The notes: a model not told the origin generated them from the letters alone. Positions 30,569 to 39,125 are shown, numbered from the stretch's first letter. The stretch is DNA of 64,000 nt from Aeromicrobium sp. 9AM (GCF_902506105.1 NZ_LR733303.1:992001-1056000); one strand, 5' to 3'. A program made the numbers and translations.

Positions 30569-31357
30569 ATGACTGCTGTCACCATCACCCACATCGGCGG
30601 CCCAACCGCGCTGATCGAGTTCGACGGATGGCGGATCCTGACCGATCCGACGTTCGATCCGCCGGGCAAGCGCTACTTCTTCGGGTGGGGCACCATGTCG
30701 AGCAAGGTCGTCGGCCCGTCGGTCGCCCCTGAGGCGCTCGGCCCGATCGATGCCGTGCTGATCAGTCATCACCATCACGCCGACAATCTCGACCCGACCG
30801 GAGTCTCGATGCTGCCGAAGCTTGGCACGGTGCTGACGACCAAGAAGGCGGCGACCCGGCTCGGCGGTGGTGCCATCGGCCTCGCCGCATGGGACACCTG
30901 GACCCTCGAGGCGCCCGGCAAGCCCACGATCACGGTCACCGCGACCCCGTGCCAGCACGGGCCGGTGGCACTCAACCCGATCACCGGACCGGTGGTCGGG
31001 TTCGCCCTCACCTGGGAGGGACAGGAGCACGGTGCGCTCTGGATGACCGGCGACACCGTGCTGTTTCGTGGGTTGCGTGATGTCGCCTCACGCGTGGACG
31101 TCGGCACGATGCTGATGCATCTGGGGGCCGTGCGCTTCCGCTACCTCACCGGCTGGTTCCGCTACACGATGGACGCCCGGCAGGGCGCGGAGCTGCTCGA
31201 CATCGTCAAGCCATCGGCTGTCGTGCCAGTGCACTACGAGGGCTGGACGCACTTCCAGCAGGGCCGCGACGACGCCGAGCAGGTGCTGGCCAGCTCGCCC
31301 TACGCCGAACGCATCACGTGGGTCGACCCAGGCGGCTCCACCGTCATTTCGGTCTGA
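30569..31357 (+). CDS. Metallo-beta-lactamase-fold hydrolase (UlaG-like)
   Basis: 262 residues from ATG 30569, with AAGGAG 5 nt upstream. The metal motif is H68-x-H70-x-D72-N73 in SHHHHADNLD, where Asn replaces the last His of HxHxDH; downstream CQHGP, WMTGDTV and VPVHYEGW supply further ligands. The family covers lactonases and phosphodiesterases; no substrate can be given. Monocistronic, preceded by the stem-loop. Confidence 0.77.
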   Translation: MTAVTITHIGGPTALIEFDGWRILTDPTFDPPGKRYFFGWGTMSSKVVGPSVAPEALGPIDAVLISHHHHADNLDPTGVSMLPKLGTVLTTKKAATRLGGGAIGLAAWDTWTLEAPGKPTITVTATPCQHGPVALNPITGPVVGFALTWEGQEHGALWMTGDTVLFRGLRDVASRVDVGTMLMHLGAVRFRYLTGWFRYTMDARQGAELLDIVKPSAVVPVHYEGWTHFQQGRDDAEQVLASSPYAERITWVDPGGSTVISV

Positions 31358-31470
31358 CTCGACGATCGCCGGACATGGCTCCCTTGAGCCATCTTTCGGC
31401 AAAGCCACACGTGGCCTCCCGCGGTGCCGGAAGATTCGAGGCGCACTGTCACAACGGGAGGGAATCCGCC

Positions 31471-31740
31471 ATGTTTCGAAAGCTCGTCATTGCCTGTTGC
31501 GCGTCCGCGCTCAGCGTTGGAGTCATCGCCGCTACGTCTTATCCAGCAGAGGCAGCGGTGAAGAAGTACAGCAACTGCAAGAAGCTCAACAAGGACTACA
31601 AGCACGGTGTCGGCAAGCCCGGGGCCCACGATCACACATCCGGGACGCCGGTCACCAACTTCACCCGCAACAAGGCGGTCTACACGAAGAACAAGGCACG
31701 AGACCGTGACAAGGACGGCATCGCCTGCGAGAAGAAGTGA
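31471..31740 (+). CDS. Secreted excalibur calcium-binding-domain protein
   Basis: 89 residues: signal peptide (1-28, ending AEAA), then an excalibur domain with paired Cys (SNCKKLN and IACEKK) and a calcium-loop-like DRDKDGIAC near the end. The domain is found on extracellular proteins and nucleases, but alone its role is unknown. GGGAGGG lies upstream of the ATG. A perfect terminator hairpin follows 4 bp after the stop. Confidence 0.82.
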   Translation: MFRKLVIACCASALSVGVIAATSYPAEAAVKKYSNCKKLNKDYKHGVGKPGAHDHTSGTPVTNFTRNKAVYTKNKARDRDKDGIACEKK

Positions 31741-31744
31741 CACC

Positions 31745-31780
31745 GCCGCGTGTCAGGCGCTGGTGCACCTGACACGCGGC
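31745..31780. terminator. Bidirectional terminator between excalibur and trx genes
   Basis: GCCGCGTGTCAGG pairs perfectly with CCTGACACGCGGC across a 10-nt loop. It stands between two convergent genes and can serve both. Confidence 0.75.
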
Positions 31781-31789
31781 GTGGTCGGC

Positions 31790-32176
31790 TCAGGCCTGGC
31801 GCGCCTCGGGCGCGTCAGCCTCCTGGGCGGCGATCTGACGACGTACGTCGTCCATGTCGAGGTCCTTGACCGCCGTGATGATCTGCTCGAGTCCGGCGGC
31901 CGGGAGGGCGCCGGGCTGTGAGAACACCAGGACGCCGTCGCGGAACGCCATCAGCGTCGGGATCGAGGTGATCTGCGCGGCGGCGGCCAGCTCGCGCTGG
32001 TCCTCGGTGTCGATCTTGCCGAAGACGACGTCGGTGTGCTGCTCGCTCGCGGCCTCGAAGACCGGGCCGAACTGCTTGCACGGACCACACCACTCAGCCC
32101 ACCAGTCGACGAGGGTGATGCCCTCAGCGCCGATGACGTCGTCGATGGTGTCCTTGGTCAGGGTGACGGTGCTCAT
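31790..32176 (-). CDS. trxA: Thioredoxin
   Basis: 128 residues, thioredoxin fold with the active site W-C30-G-P-C33 and the cis-Pro loop SIPTL. The C-terminal extension (VRRQIAAQEADAPEARQA) goes about 15 residues beyond the compact 108-residue form. Reduces protein disulfides in the cytoplasm. It is convergent with the excalibur gene and 83 bp downstream of the PASTA-kinase gene on the same strand. Confidence 0.9.
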   Translation of the reverse strand: MSTVTLTKDTIDDVIGAEGITLVDWWAEWCGPCKQFGPVFEAASEQHTDVVFGKIDTEDQRELAAAAQITSIPTLMAFRDGVLVFSQPGALPAAGLEQIITAVKDLDMDDVRRQIAAQEADAPEARQA

Positions 32177-32259
32177 GACTGCCTCTCATAGGAAAACTCC
32201 GTACGCACTGTTCAACGGTACGACCGTGGTGGGCATTCCCGGGCCCTCGGCGAGGGTGC

Positions 32260-33933
32260 TCAGGGGTTGGCCGGCTCCGCCGTGGTCGGCGAGGTCGTCG
32301 TGGGCGCCGGCGAGGGACTCGTCTTCCCGGGTTTGGCCGGCCCGGTCTTCCCGCCCTTCTTGCCGGAGTCCTTCTTGTCCTTGTCGGGCTCCTTCTTGCC
32401 CTTGCCTTCGCCCTTCTTGTCGTCCGGGGGCGCCGGTACGCCGTTGGCGACCGTGAGACTCACGGTCGCGCCTGCCTTGGCGGTGGTGTCGGGATCGACC
32501 GAGATCACGGTGCCCGCGGCCTCGTCCGACGGCGCAAAGGCCTTCGATGGTGTGAGCCCCAGCTTGGTGAGCACGGCCGCCGCCTCGTCGTACGTCGCTC
32601 CGACAAGCTTGTCGACCGGTATGCGTACTCGACCGGTCGCGACGGAGAGCGTCACGGTGCTGTCCTCGTCGGCCTCGGTGCCCGGCGGGGGCGTCTGGCG
32701 CACGACCTCGCCGGCCTTGGCGTTCGCGACATCGACCTTCCGCACCCTGGCCACCAGGCCGGCAGCATCCAGCTTGCTCTTCGCGGCGCTCACGGACGTG
32801 CCCTTCACGTTCGGCACGGTCACGGTGTCGCCGCCACCGCCGAGCAGCAGCCAGCCGAGAGCCGCAGCGACGAGAACGAGCAGGACCGAGCTGAGCAGCA
32901 CCATGGGTCGCCGTGAACGCCTGCGGCGCACATGCTCGGCCGCGACAGCGCTGCCGACCGGTGCACCCACGAGCGTCGCGGGTCCCGCGTCGTCGTCGGC
33001 ACCGACATCGACGGGCCGCTCGACGATGCCCGGCAGCGTGGTGCCGGGCATGGCCGCGGCGTCCGGCATGGTCGGCTCTCCGGTGAGGGCCGGGGCATGG
33101 CCCGGAGGAGCCGGGATAGACGTCGCCAGCGCGGCCGCCTGATTGGCGACGACGATGCCCGAAGCGGGGCGAGCGCTCGGCTCCTTGGCCAGCATCCCGT
33201 TGACCAGAGCGGTGGCGTCGGCTGGGACGTTGTCCGGCAGGGCGGGCGCGTCGTCCTGGAGGTGGGCGAGGGCCGTCGCGATGTCGCTGTCGCGATGGAA
33301 CGGCAGATTGCCGCTCAGGCAGGTGTAGGCCACGACGCCGAGGGAGTAGAGGTCCGAGGCAGGAGTGGCCGTACGGCCGGCAGCCTGCTCGGGGCTCAGG
33401 TAGTCCGCGGTGCCGACGAGGGCGCCGGTCTGGGTCAGGGGCTCGCCGCCGGCCGCGTGGGCGATGCCGAAGTCGACGAGCATGACCCGCCCATCCGGCG
33501 TGACGAGGATGTTGCCCGGCTTGAGGTCGCGGTGGACGATGCCGGCCTCGTGCGCGATCTGCAGTGCGGCGGCGATCTCGGAGACGATCGCCATCGTCTC
33601 GCCGGTCGACAGCGAGCCGCGCTCAGCCAGCAACGCCGACAACGGGGCGCCGTCGATCAACGGCATGACGAGGTAGGGGACGGGCTTGCCGTCCTCCTCG
33701 TCCTCGCCGTAGTCGAAGACGTCGACGATGCCCGGGTGGTGCAGCTTGCCGGCCAGCTGCGCCTCGACCCGCAGTCGTGCGCGGATGTTCTCGTCGTCGG
33801 CCAGGTGCGGCCGGATGATCTTGATCGCGACGGTGCGATCGAGGACCTCGTCGTGGCCTTGCCAGACCTCGCCCATGCCGCCGCCGCCGATGAGCTTGTC
33901 GAGGCGGTAGCGACCGCCGAGCAGAGGGGGCAT
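32260..33933 (-). CDS. pknB: PknB-type Ser/Thr protein kinase with PASTA repeats
   Basis: 557 residues. Kinase domain about 8-265: GGGGMGEV loop, K38, HRDLKPGN, DFGIAHA, then a Pro/Ala-rich juxtamembrane segment, one membrane helix (about 343-362) and two PASTA repeats (DTVTVPNVKGTSVSAAK... and VRIPVDKLVGATYDEAA...), ending in a Lys/Pro/Thr-rich tail. Extracellular PASTA domains sense peptidoglycan fragments. Mycobacterial PknB usually has four repeats and sits in the dcw-adjacent pknA/rodA/pbpA operon; this one has two and stands alone, so it may be a second paralogue. Confidence 0.88.
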   Translation of the reverse strand: MPPLLGGRYRLDKLIGGGGMGEVWQGHDEVLDRTVAIKIIRPHLADDENIRARLRVEAQLAGKLHHPGIVDVFDYGEDEEDGKPVPYLVMPLIDGAPLSALLAERGSLSTGETMAIVSEIAAALQIAHEAGIVHRDLKPGNILVTPDGRVMLVDFGIAHAAGGEPLTQTGALVGTADYLSPEQAAGRTATPASDLYSLGVVAYTCLSGNLPFHRDSDIATALAHLQDDAPALPDNVPADATALVNGMLAKEPSARPASGIVVANQAAALATSIPAPPGHAPALTGEPTMPDAAAMPGTTLPGIVERPVDVGADDDAGPATLVGAPVGSAVAAEHVRRRRSRRPMVLLSSVLLVLVAAALGWLLLGGGGDTVTVPNVKGTSVSAAKSKLDAAGLVARVRKVDVANAKAGEVVRQTPPPGTEADEDSTVTLSVATGRVRIPVDKLVGATYDEAAAVLTKLGLTPSKAFAPSDEAAGTVISVDPDTTAKAGATVSLTVANGVPAPPDDKKGEGKGKKEPDKDKKDSGKKGGKTGPAKPGKTSPSPAPTTTSPTTAEPANP

Positions 33934-34023
33934 CCCTCAAGATTAGGAGCAGATCGGCGACTTCTCATGTCGAGCGGAGCTGACGCACTGTCGCATCGCA
34001 GCTGCGAAGGGCATGATCGTTCC

Positions 34024-35136
34024 ATGGAGCGTCGAACCCTGCTGACCGGCTTCGCGGCGATCGGGGCTGTGGCCCTGGTGGGGTGCGGGAGCGACGACGA
34101 CAAGCCGCGTCCCACGCGCACGCCGTCGAAGACCCCGACCACGACCGCCACGACGACGCAGACCCCCACGAGCATCGAGCCCAAGATCGCCTCGACCATC
34201 GCCACGGGCCTCAACGTGCCGTGGGACATCGTGTTCCTCGAGAGCGGCGACGCCCTGGTGTCACAGCGTGACGTGGGGTCGATCGTCCGCATCTCGACCG
34301 ACGGCAAGGTCACCAAGGTCGGCGATGTCGACGGCGCATCGGGCGGGGCCGGGGGAGAGGGCGGCCTGCTCGGCCTGGCGCTCGCGCCCGACGACGAGTC
34401 GACGCTCTATGCGTACGTCTCGACCAGGTCGGACGACCGCGTCGTACGCCTGACCCTCGACGGCGACTCGATCAAGTCCCAGAAGCCGATCCTCACCGGC
34501 ATCGCCATCGGGTCCCGTCACCACGGCGGGCGCCTGCTGTTCGACGGCGACGGAGCCCTCTTCGTGTCGACCGGCGACGCAGGCAACGGCCCACTCGCGC
34601 AGGACAAGAACTCGCTCAACGGCAAGGTCCTGCGCATCACCCGCGACGGCAAGGCGGCGCCGGGCAACCCGTTCGGCAACCGCACGTGGTCCTACGGACA
34701 TCGCAACATCGAGGGTCTCGCCTACGACGCGGACGGCCGCTTGTGGGCCACGGAGTTCGGCGACAAGGCGTTCGATGAGCTCAATCTCATCGAACGTGGC
34801 GGCAACTACGGCTGGCCCGGCGTCGAGGGCAAGTCGGACGACGACGACCTCGTCAACCCCAAGGTCACGTGGGGCACCGACGAGTGCTCGCCGGCCGGCC
34901 TGGCGATCACCCGGTCCACGGCGTTCCTGGGAGCGCTGCAGGGTGAGTGCATGTTCGCCGTGCCCCTCGACGGGAAGAAGGCCGGCAAGCCCAAGGCTTA
35001 CTTCAGCGGCGACCACGGGCGCATCCGCAGCGTGACCGCGGCGCCCGACGGCTCGTTGTGGGTCACCACGAGCAACACCGACGGTCGTGGCGAGCTGCGC
35101 GCCAAGGACGACCGGATCCTGCGCGTCACGCTCTGA
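34024..35136 (+). CDS. PQQ-dependent sugar dehydrogenase-like lipoprotein (soluble aldose dehydrogenase family)
   Basis: 370 residues with a lipoprotein signal (lipobox LVGC, Cys about residue 21), a Thr/Pro-rich linker (24-50) and a six-bladed propeller with the family blocks LNVPWDIVFL, GEGGLLGLALAP, SRHHGGRLLFDGDG, WSYGHRNIEGLAYD and GGNYGWPGVEG. Close relatives oxidise aldoses with PQQ; many Gram-positive members have no proven cofactor. It is divergent from pknB. A possible link to the sugar cluster at the left end is only conceptual. Confidence 0.8.
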   Translation: MERRTLLTGFAAIGAVALVGCGSDDDKPRPTRTPSKTPTTTATTTQTPTSIEPKIASTIATGLNVPWDIVFLESGDALVSQRDVGSIVRISTDGKVTKVGDVDGASGGAGGEGGLLGLALAPDDESTLYAYVSTRSDDRVVRLTLDGDSIKSQKPILTGIAIGSRHHGGRLLFDGDGALFVSTGDAGNGPLAQDKNSLNGKVLRITRDGKAAPGNPFGNRTWSYGHRNIEGLAYDADGRLWATEFGDKAFDELNLIERGGNYGWPGVEGKSDDDDLVNPKVTWGTDECSPAGLAITRSTAFLGALQGECMFAVPLDGKKAGKPKAYFSGDHGRIRSVTAAPDGSLWVTTSNTDGRGELRAKDDRILRVTL

Positions 35137-35169
35137 ACCTACCGATTGGTAAGGGTTACGCCGCGGCAA

Positions 35170-35189
35170 ACATGAGGTTATCCTCATGT
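35170..35189. promoter_or_regulatory. Perfect 8-bp inverted repeat before a 58-residue ORF
   Basis: ACATGAGG and CCTCATGT flank TTAT, 27 bp before the ATG of the small ORF. It could be an operator or a short RNA hairpin. The surrounding DNA is AT-richer than average, as promoters here usually are. Confidence 0.5.
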
Positions 35190-35216
35190 CAACGCCCGTG
35201 AGCAGAGGAGAGCCCC

Positions 35217-35393
35217 ATGGACGAGTCCACGTTCGAGATCGATTCGGAGCAGGTTGCCGAGACCTCGGCCCGTTTCCCGGCTCACCGGCTGGCCCCGCGG
35301 CACGCGAAGCCTGACACCGACGTGACCTATCTCGAGACCGCGCCGAGCGCCGAGTTCGGCCGCCACGCGTGGGACGAGGGCGGACACCTCTGA
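35217..35393 (+). CDS. Small acidic hypothetical protein, 58 residues
   Basis: Begins MDESTFEIDSEQVAETS and ends GRHAWDEGGHL; acidic, His-containing, no signal peptide or membrane segment. GAGGAG stands 7 nt before the ATG, an inverted repeat precedes it and a strong terminator follows 16 bp after the stop, so it looks like a complete transcription unit. I do not recognise it. The His/Asp/Glu-rich C-terminus might bind metal, but this is a guess. Confidence 0.6.
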   Translation: MDESTFEIDSEQVAETSARFPAHRLAPRHAKPDTDVTYLETAPSAEFGRHAWDEGGHL

Positions 35394-35409
35394 GCAAGCC
35401 CCAGACAAG

Positions 35410-35447
35410 CGAAAGCCCCCGGAGCCATGCTCCGGGGGCTTTCGTCT
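35410..35447. terminator. Strong rho-independent terminator
   Basis: A perfect 16-bp stem starts CGAAAGCCCCCGGAGC, with a 3-nt loop and its exact complement ending in GCTTTCG then TC. It closes the small-ORF unit and may also stop read-through from cspA on the other strand. Confidence 0.85.
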
Positions 35448-35449
35448 GA

Positions 35450-35465
35450 CCTACTTACAGGGGCC
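35450..35465. repeat. 16-bp direct repeat, copy 1 (cspA 3' end duplicated)
   Basis: CCTACTTACAGGGGCC occurs here and again at 35502-35517, where it includes the cspA stop codon. The duplicate lies 52 bp beyond, in the cspA 3' untranslated region. Confidence 0.6.
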
Positions 35466-35501
35466 TGCAAGCCGGCCCCTCGGCTCTCGCGAGCCGTTCG
35501 G

Positions 35502-35517
35502 CCTACTTACAGGGGCC
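35502..35517. repeat. 16-bp direct repeat, copy 2 (contains cspA stop)
   Basis: Second copy of CCTACTTACAGGGGCC. It spans the end of the cspA coding region (residues RPL and the stop on the minus strand). Confidence 0.6.
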
Positions 35518-35710
35518 GGATGTTCGCGGCCTGCAGGCCCTTCTGGCCCTGCTCGACGTCGAACTCGACCTTCTGGTTCTCGTTCAGCGAGCGGTAGCCG
35601 CTCGACTGGATCGCGCTGAAGTGCGCGAAGACGTCTTCGCTGCCGTCGTCAGGGGCGATGAATCCAAAGCCCTTGTCAGCGTTGAACCACTTGACGGTTC
35701 CTGTTGCCAT
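35507..35710 (-). CDS. cspA: Cold shock protein
   Basis: 67 residues, the standard length. RNA-binding motifs KGFGFI and VFAHF are intact within [19 protein letters not shown]. It acts as a single-stranded nucleic-acid chaperone. The 5' region (35711-35924) is comparatively AT-rich and long enough for a structured leader. Its stop lies in a duplicated 16-bp segment. Confidence 0.93.
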   Translation of the reverse strand: MATGTVKWFNADKGFGFIAPDDGSEDVFAHFSAIQSSGYRSLNENQKVEFDVEQGQKGLQAANIRPL

Positions 35711-35882
35711 GTCCTACTCCTCTTGGCGAGTTCACTCACGACTTTCGCGAATGACTGTCGCGACGTACATCCAACCTTCGTGAAGAACAGACACCCCGAG
35801 AGGAACTCTTATTCATTCTTGCGGCCCAACGTCGTGCAACTGCCGACAAGCCTAGGGCACAGCGAACCCCCCTTGGGAAGTG

Positions 35883-35918
35883 TTCCGGGTCGTGAATCGA
35901 AAAATTCACGACCCGGAA
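35883..35918. terminator. Terminator hairpin between CAP-protein gene and cspA leader
   Basis: TTCCGGGTCGTGAAT pairs perfectly with ATTCACGACCCGGAA over a CGAAAA loop, 6 bp beyond the CAP gene stop. It insulates cspA from upstream transcription. Confidence 0.82.
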
Positions 35919-35924
35919 ACTCCG

Positions 35925-36377
35925 CTACCTGGTGCCGAACACCTGCGACACCCACCAGACGCCATTCTTGTCCTGAACCGCGCCGACGCCGATCCACCGC
36001 ATGTTGCCCTTCAGCAGGTTGGCTCGGTGTCCCGGTGATTTCATCCAGGCGGTGACGACGGATCTGCCTGACGAGAAGCCGTACGCGATGTTCTCCGACA
36101 CGCTCGTGAAGTCGCACGCATCGAGGATCGTGCCCATGTTCTGGTGCTTGAGCTTGCGGTGACTCGCAAGCCAGGCCGCCTGCTTCTCGGCGTACCGGTC
36201 GGCGCACGTCTGTGGCTTGACCGGGTGCTTGTCGTGCGCCTCTCGTTTGACGTTGGTCCATCGGATGGTCTCGGACTCGTACGTTGCCGAGGTCAGCGCC
36301 GATGCCGGCGTGAACGTGAGGATCATCAGGATCATCACACCTCCCGCGAGCGCGCGCGGGTTCAGTATTTTTTTCAT
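35925..36377 (-). CDS. Secreted CAP-domain (SCP/YkwD-like) protein
   Basis: 150 residues with a signal peptide (about 1-27). The CAP core is seen in CDFTSVSENIAYGF, VVTAWMKSPGHRANLLKGNMRWIGVGAV and WWVSQVFG, with the conserved H-x-E-type residues partly represented by the SENI and GHR blocks. Extracellular CAP proteins have varied roles and often no known activity. GC content is lower than in the neighbours. A terminator follows closely. Confidence 0.8.
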   Translation of the reverse strand: MKKILNPRALAGGVMILMILTFTPASALTSATYESETIRWTNVKREAHDKHPVKPQTCADRYAEKQAAWLASHRKLKHQNMGTILDACDFTSVSENIAYGFSSGRSVVTAWMKSPGHRANLLKGNMRWIGVGAVQDKNGVWWVSQVFGTR

Positions 36378-36451
36378 TGGGTTCTCCCTCCCGCTCTACA
36401 CGATAGGACACGGCCGGGCAGGGGCGGGCGAATTCGGCGGCTTGTACGTTT

Positions 36452-36479
36452 GGTGACTAGTCACGAAGGACTAGTCACC
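36452..36479. promoter_or_regulatory. 11-bp perfect inverted repeat upstream of the M6 protease
   Basis: GGTGACTAGTC and GACTAGTCACC are exact inverted arms around ACGAAG. No T-run follows. It lies in the gap between the divergent CAP and protease genes and is a good operator candidate for one or both. Confidence 0.55.
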
Positions 36480-36550
36480 TATAGCCATGCTGTCCAAATG
36501 TCAAGACTGCCGTTCTACCTGAAAATTACCTAAGTTGACTTCGTTGTGCC

Positions 36551-36607
36551 GCGCGCGCCTCACGAGGGCGTGCGCACCAGCAGGCCGGGCAAATCCGCCC
36601 GGCTGCT
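36551..36607 (+). promoter_or_regulatory. Tandem hairpins in the M6 protease leader
   Basis: Two stem-loops stand head to tail before the protease: GCGCGCGCCT with AGGGCGTGCGC (one wobble), and AGCAGGCCGGGC with GCCCGGCTGCT (one bulge) around AAATCC. They end 27 nt before the GTG start. The layout suggests a structured 5' leader; I could not match it to a known riboswitch. Confidence 0.45.
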
Positions 36608-36634
36608 CACTCGAAATGGGAAACAGGGGGAACA

Positions 36635-39022
36635 GTGAAGCGTGTGACCTCAGGCCTCGTCGGCCTTGCACTCGCGGCCGCATTCGGTACGGCTTATGCC
36701 GCGCCGGGTTCCGCATCCGCAGCACCACCCGTCTCCGGCAGCGACCGGGTCACCAACAAGCAGGACGAGCTCAAGAGCCCGATGGAGGACAAGCGACGCG
36801 CACTGCGCGAGTCGGCCATCACCGGCGTCCTCAACGGTGACCTCAAGCCGGTCGAGAAGGACGGCAGCACCGTCGTCAAGGTCGGACGCGGCACCAGCCC
36901 CGCTGACGCTGCTCGCGCAGGCAACAAGAAGTTCCGCAAGAACTTCAAGGCCCGCGCCGGCGCCAAGCAGCAGGACCAGTACGTCGAGCTGTCGCAGGAG
37001 CGTGCCGACAAGATCTTCGTGATCCTCGCTGAGTTCGGCAACCAGCGTCACCCTGACTACCCGGACGTCGACACCGATCCGGACACCCCCGGACCCACGA
37101 CCTTCGAGGGCCCGCTGCACAACAAGATCCCTGAGCCCGACCGCACCAAGGACAACTCGACGGTGTGGCAGGCGGACTTCAACCGCAAGCACTACCAGGA
37201 CCTGTACTTCAAGAAGAACGCCGAGTCGCTCAAGACGTACTACAGCACGCAGTCGTCAGGTCGCTACTCCGTCGACGGCACGGTCTCGGACTGGGTCAAG
37301 GTGCCCTACAACGAGGCTCGCTACGGTCGCGAGGACTCCGGCACCTGGTACCTCATCCAGGACGCGGTCACCGCATGGATCGCGCAGCAGAAGGCGGCCG
37401 GCCAGACTGACGCCCAGATCAAGACGGCGCTGCAGGCGTACGACAAGTACGACCGCTACGACTACGACGGTGACGGCGACTTCAACGAGCCCGACGGCTA
37501 CATCGATCACTTCCAGATCGTGCACGCCGGCGGCGACGAGGCCGACGGCGATCCGCAGCAGGGTGAGGACGCCATCTGGTCGCACCGCTGGAACGCCTTC
37601 CTGACCGACGCCGGCATCACCGGCCCGGACTACAACCGTCTCGGCGGCACCCAGATCGGCAACACGGGCATCTGGATCTCCGACTACACGGTGCAGCCCG
37701 AGAACGGCGGCCTGTCGGTGTTCGTCCACGAGTACGGCCACGACCTCGGTCTGCCGGACGCGTACGACACCAGCGGTGGCGGCGACAACTCCAACGAGTA
37801 CTGGACCCTCATGGCCCAGAGCCGGCTCAACGCCAAGGGCGAGCCGCTCGGCACGCGTCCCGGCGACATCGGCGCGTGGGAGAAGCTGCAGCTCGGTTGG
37901 CTCGACTACGAGGCGCTGAGCACGCACCAGAAGAAGACGATCAAGCTCGGCCCGCAGGAGTACAACACCAAGAAGGCGCAAGGCGCTGTCGTGGTGCTGC
38001 CCAAGAAGACTGTCGTCAAGAACAACGGCGCTCCGGCGTCGGGCAGCAAGCAGTTCTTCTCCGGCTCCGGCGATGATCTGGCCAACTCCCAGACGACGGA
38101 CGTCGACCTCACCGGCAAGTCCGGCGGAGTGCTGACGGCCAAGGTTCGCTACTCGATCGAGCAGGGCTACGACTACGCGTACGTCCAGGCCTCGACCGAC
38201 GGCGGCACCAACTGGAAGTCGCTGGACGGCACGGTCGGCGGCACGGCGATCGGCGATGACACCTCGGGCAACCCGGGTCTCAGCGGCGACCAGGCGACCT
38301 GGGCGGACCTCAACGTCCCGCTCGGGGCGTACGACGGCCAGAAGATCAAGCTGCGGTTCTACTACAAGACCGACGGTGGTCTGGCCAAGGCTGGTCTGTA
38401 CGTCGACGACATCGCGATCAAGGCCGGCAGCGAGACGCTGCTGACCGACGGTGCCGAGACCGGTGGACCGGCGTGGACGTTCGACGGATTCTCGATCGTG
38501 GGAGCCACCACGTCGAGCCTCGCCGACAACTACTACGTCATGGGTCACCGCTCCTACGTGAGCTTCGACAAGTACCTGCTGACCGGCCCGTACAACTTCG
38601 GCTTCACCAACACGAAGCCGGACTGGGTCGAGCACTACAAGTACGGTCACGGCCTGTTGATCTCCTACTGGGACACCTCGGTCGGCGACAACAACACGTC
38701 GGAGCACCCGGGCACGGGTCGCAACCTGCCGATCGACGCCAACCCGGAGCCGATCATCAACATCGCAACGGGTGCACCGTGGCGTGCGCGGATCCAGATG
38801 TACGACGCGCCGTTCTCGCTGCACAAGGCCGACTCGATGACGCTGCACACCAACGGTGTCGCCAGCTACATCCGCGGCCAGAATGCGAAGCCGTTGTTCG
38901 ATGACACCAAGAAGTACTGGTACGCGGAGCTGCCGAACCACGGCGTCAAGCTGCCGGCTGCTGGTGTCAAGGTGCGGGTGCTCGAGGAGAACGGCACCTC
39001 ACTGAAGGTCAGGTTCAACTGA
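36635..39022 (+). CDS. Secreted M6-family metalloprotease (immune inhibitor A-like)
   Basis: 795 residues from GTG, with CAGGGGG upstream. Signal peptide 1-29; long propeptide; catalytic domain with zinc motif H365-E-Y-G-H369 in FVHEYGHDLGLPD and the Met-turn-like WTLMAQSR. The C-terminal third holds a MAM/jelly-roll-like region (GAYDGQKIKLRFYYKTDGG...GLYVDDI) typical of immune inhibitor A proteases. Asp/Gly-rich DYDGDGDFNEPDGY may bind calcium. It is an extracellular protein-degrading enzyme. Divergent from the CAP gene, with palindrome and hairpins upstream and a strong terminator downstream. Confidence 0.9.
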   Translation: MKRVTSGLVGLALAAAFGTAYAAPGSASAAPPVSGSDRVTNKQDELKSPMEDKRRALRESAITGVLNGDLKPVEKDGSTVVKVGRGTSPADAARAGNKKFRKNFKARAGAKQQDQYVELSQERADKIFVILAEFGNQRHPDYPDVDTDPDTPGPTTFEGPLHNKIPEPDRTKDNSTVWQADFNRKHYQDLYFKKNAESLKTYYSTQSSGRYSVDGTVSDWVKVPYNEARYGREDSGTWYLIQDAVTAWIAQQKAAGQTDAQIKTALQAYDKYDRYDYDGDGDFNEPDGYIDHFQIVHAGGDEADGDPQQGEDAIWSHRWNAFLTDAGITGPDYNRLGGTQIGNTGIWISDYTVQPENGGLSVFVHEYGHDLGLPDAYDTSGGGDNSNEYWTLMAQSRLNAKGEPLGTRPGDIGAWEKLQLGWLDYEALSTHQKKTIKLGPQEYNTKKAQGAVVVLPKKTVVKNNGAPASGSKQFFSGSGDDLANSQTTDVDLTGKSGGVLTAKVRYSIEQGYDYAYVQASTDGGTNWKSLDGTVGGTAIGDDTSGNPGLSGDQATWADLNVPLGAYDGQKIKLRFYYKTDGGLAKAGLYVDDIAIKAGSETLLTDGAETGGPAWTFDGFSIVGATTSSLADNYYVMGHRSYVSFDKYLLTGPYNFGFTNTKPDWVEHYKYGHGLLISYWDTSVGDNNTSEHPGTGRNLPIDANPEPIINIATGAPWRARIQMYDAPFSLHKADSMTLHTNGVASYIRGQNAKPLFDDTKKYWYAELPNHGVKLPAAGVKVRVLEENGTSLKVRFN

Positions 39023-39081
39023 TCTAGACCCGAGCCCGGGACCATGCTTCAGGGGATGCGTGGCCCCGGGCCAGGAAGAAG

Positions 39082-39125
39082 GCCCGGGTGTGCAGCGCAG
39101 TCATGCGTTGCACACCCGGGCTTTT
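39082..39125 (+). terminator. Rho-independent terminator after the M6 protease
   Basis: GCCCGGGTGTGCAGCGC pairs with GCGTTGCACACCCGGGC (one wobble) around AGTCAT, followed by TTTT. It lies 60 bp after the protease stop, in the gap before the convergent MFS gene. Confidence 0.87.

Noticed and set aside
36541-36634. c-di-AMP or c-di-GMP riboswitch before the M6 protease
   Set aside because: Hairpins are present, but the conserved core sequences of these classes are not; kept only as an unclassified leader.
37256-38941. Minus-strand frame of 561 codons inside the M6 protease gene
   Set aside because: Shadow of the protease frame; low-complexity Val/Arg/Asp content and no domain.
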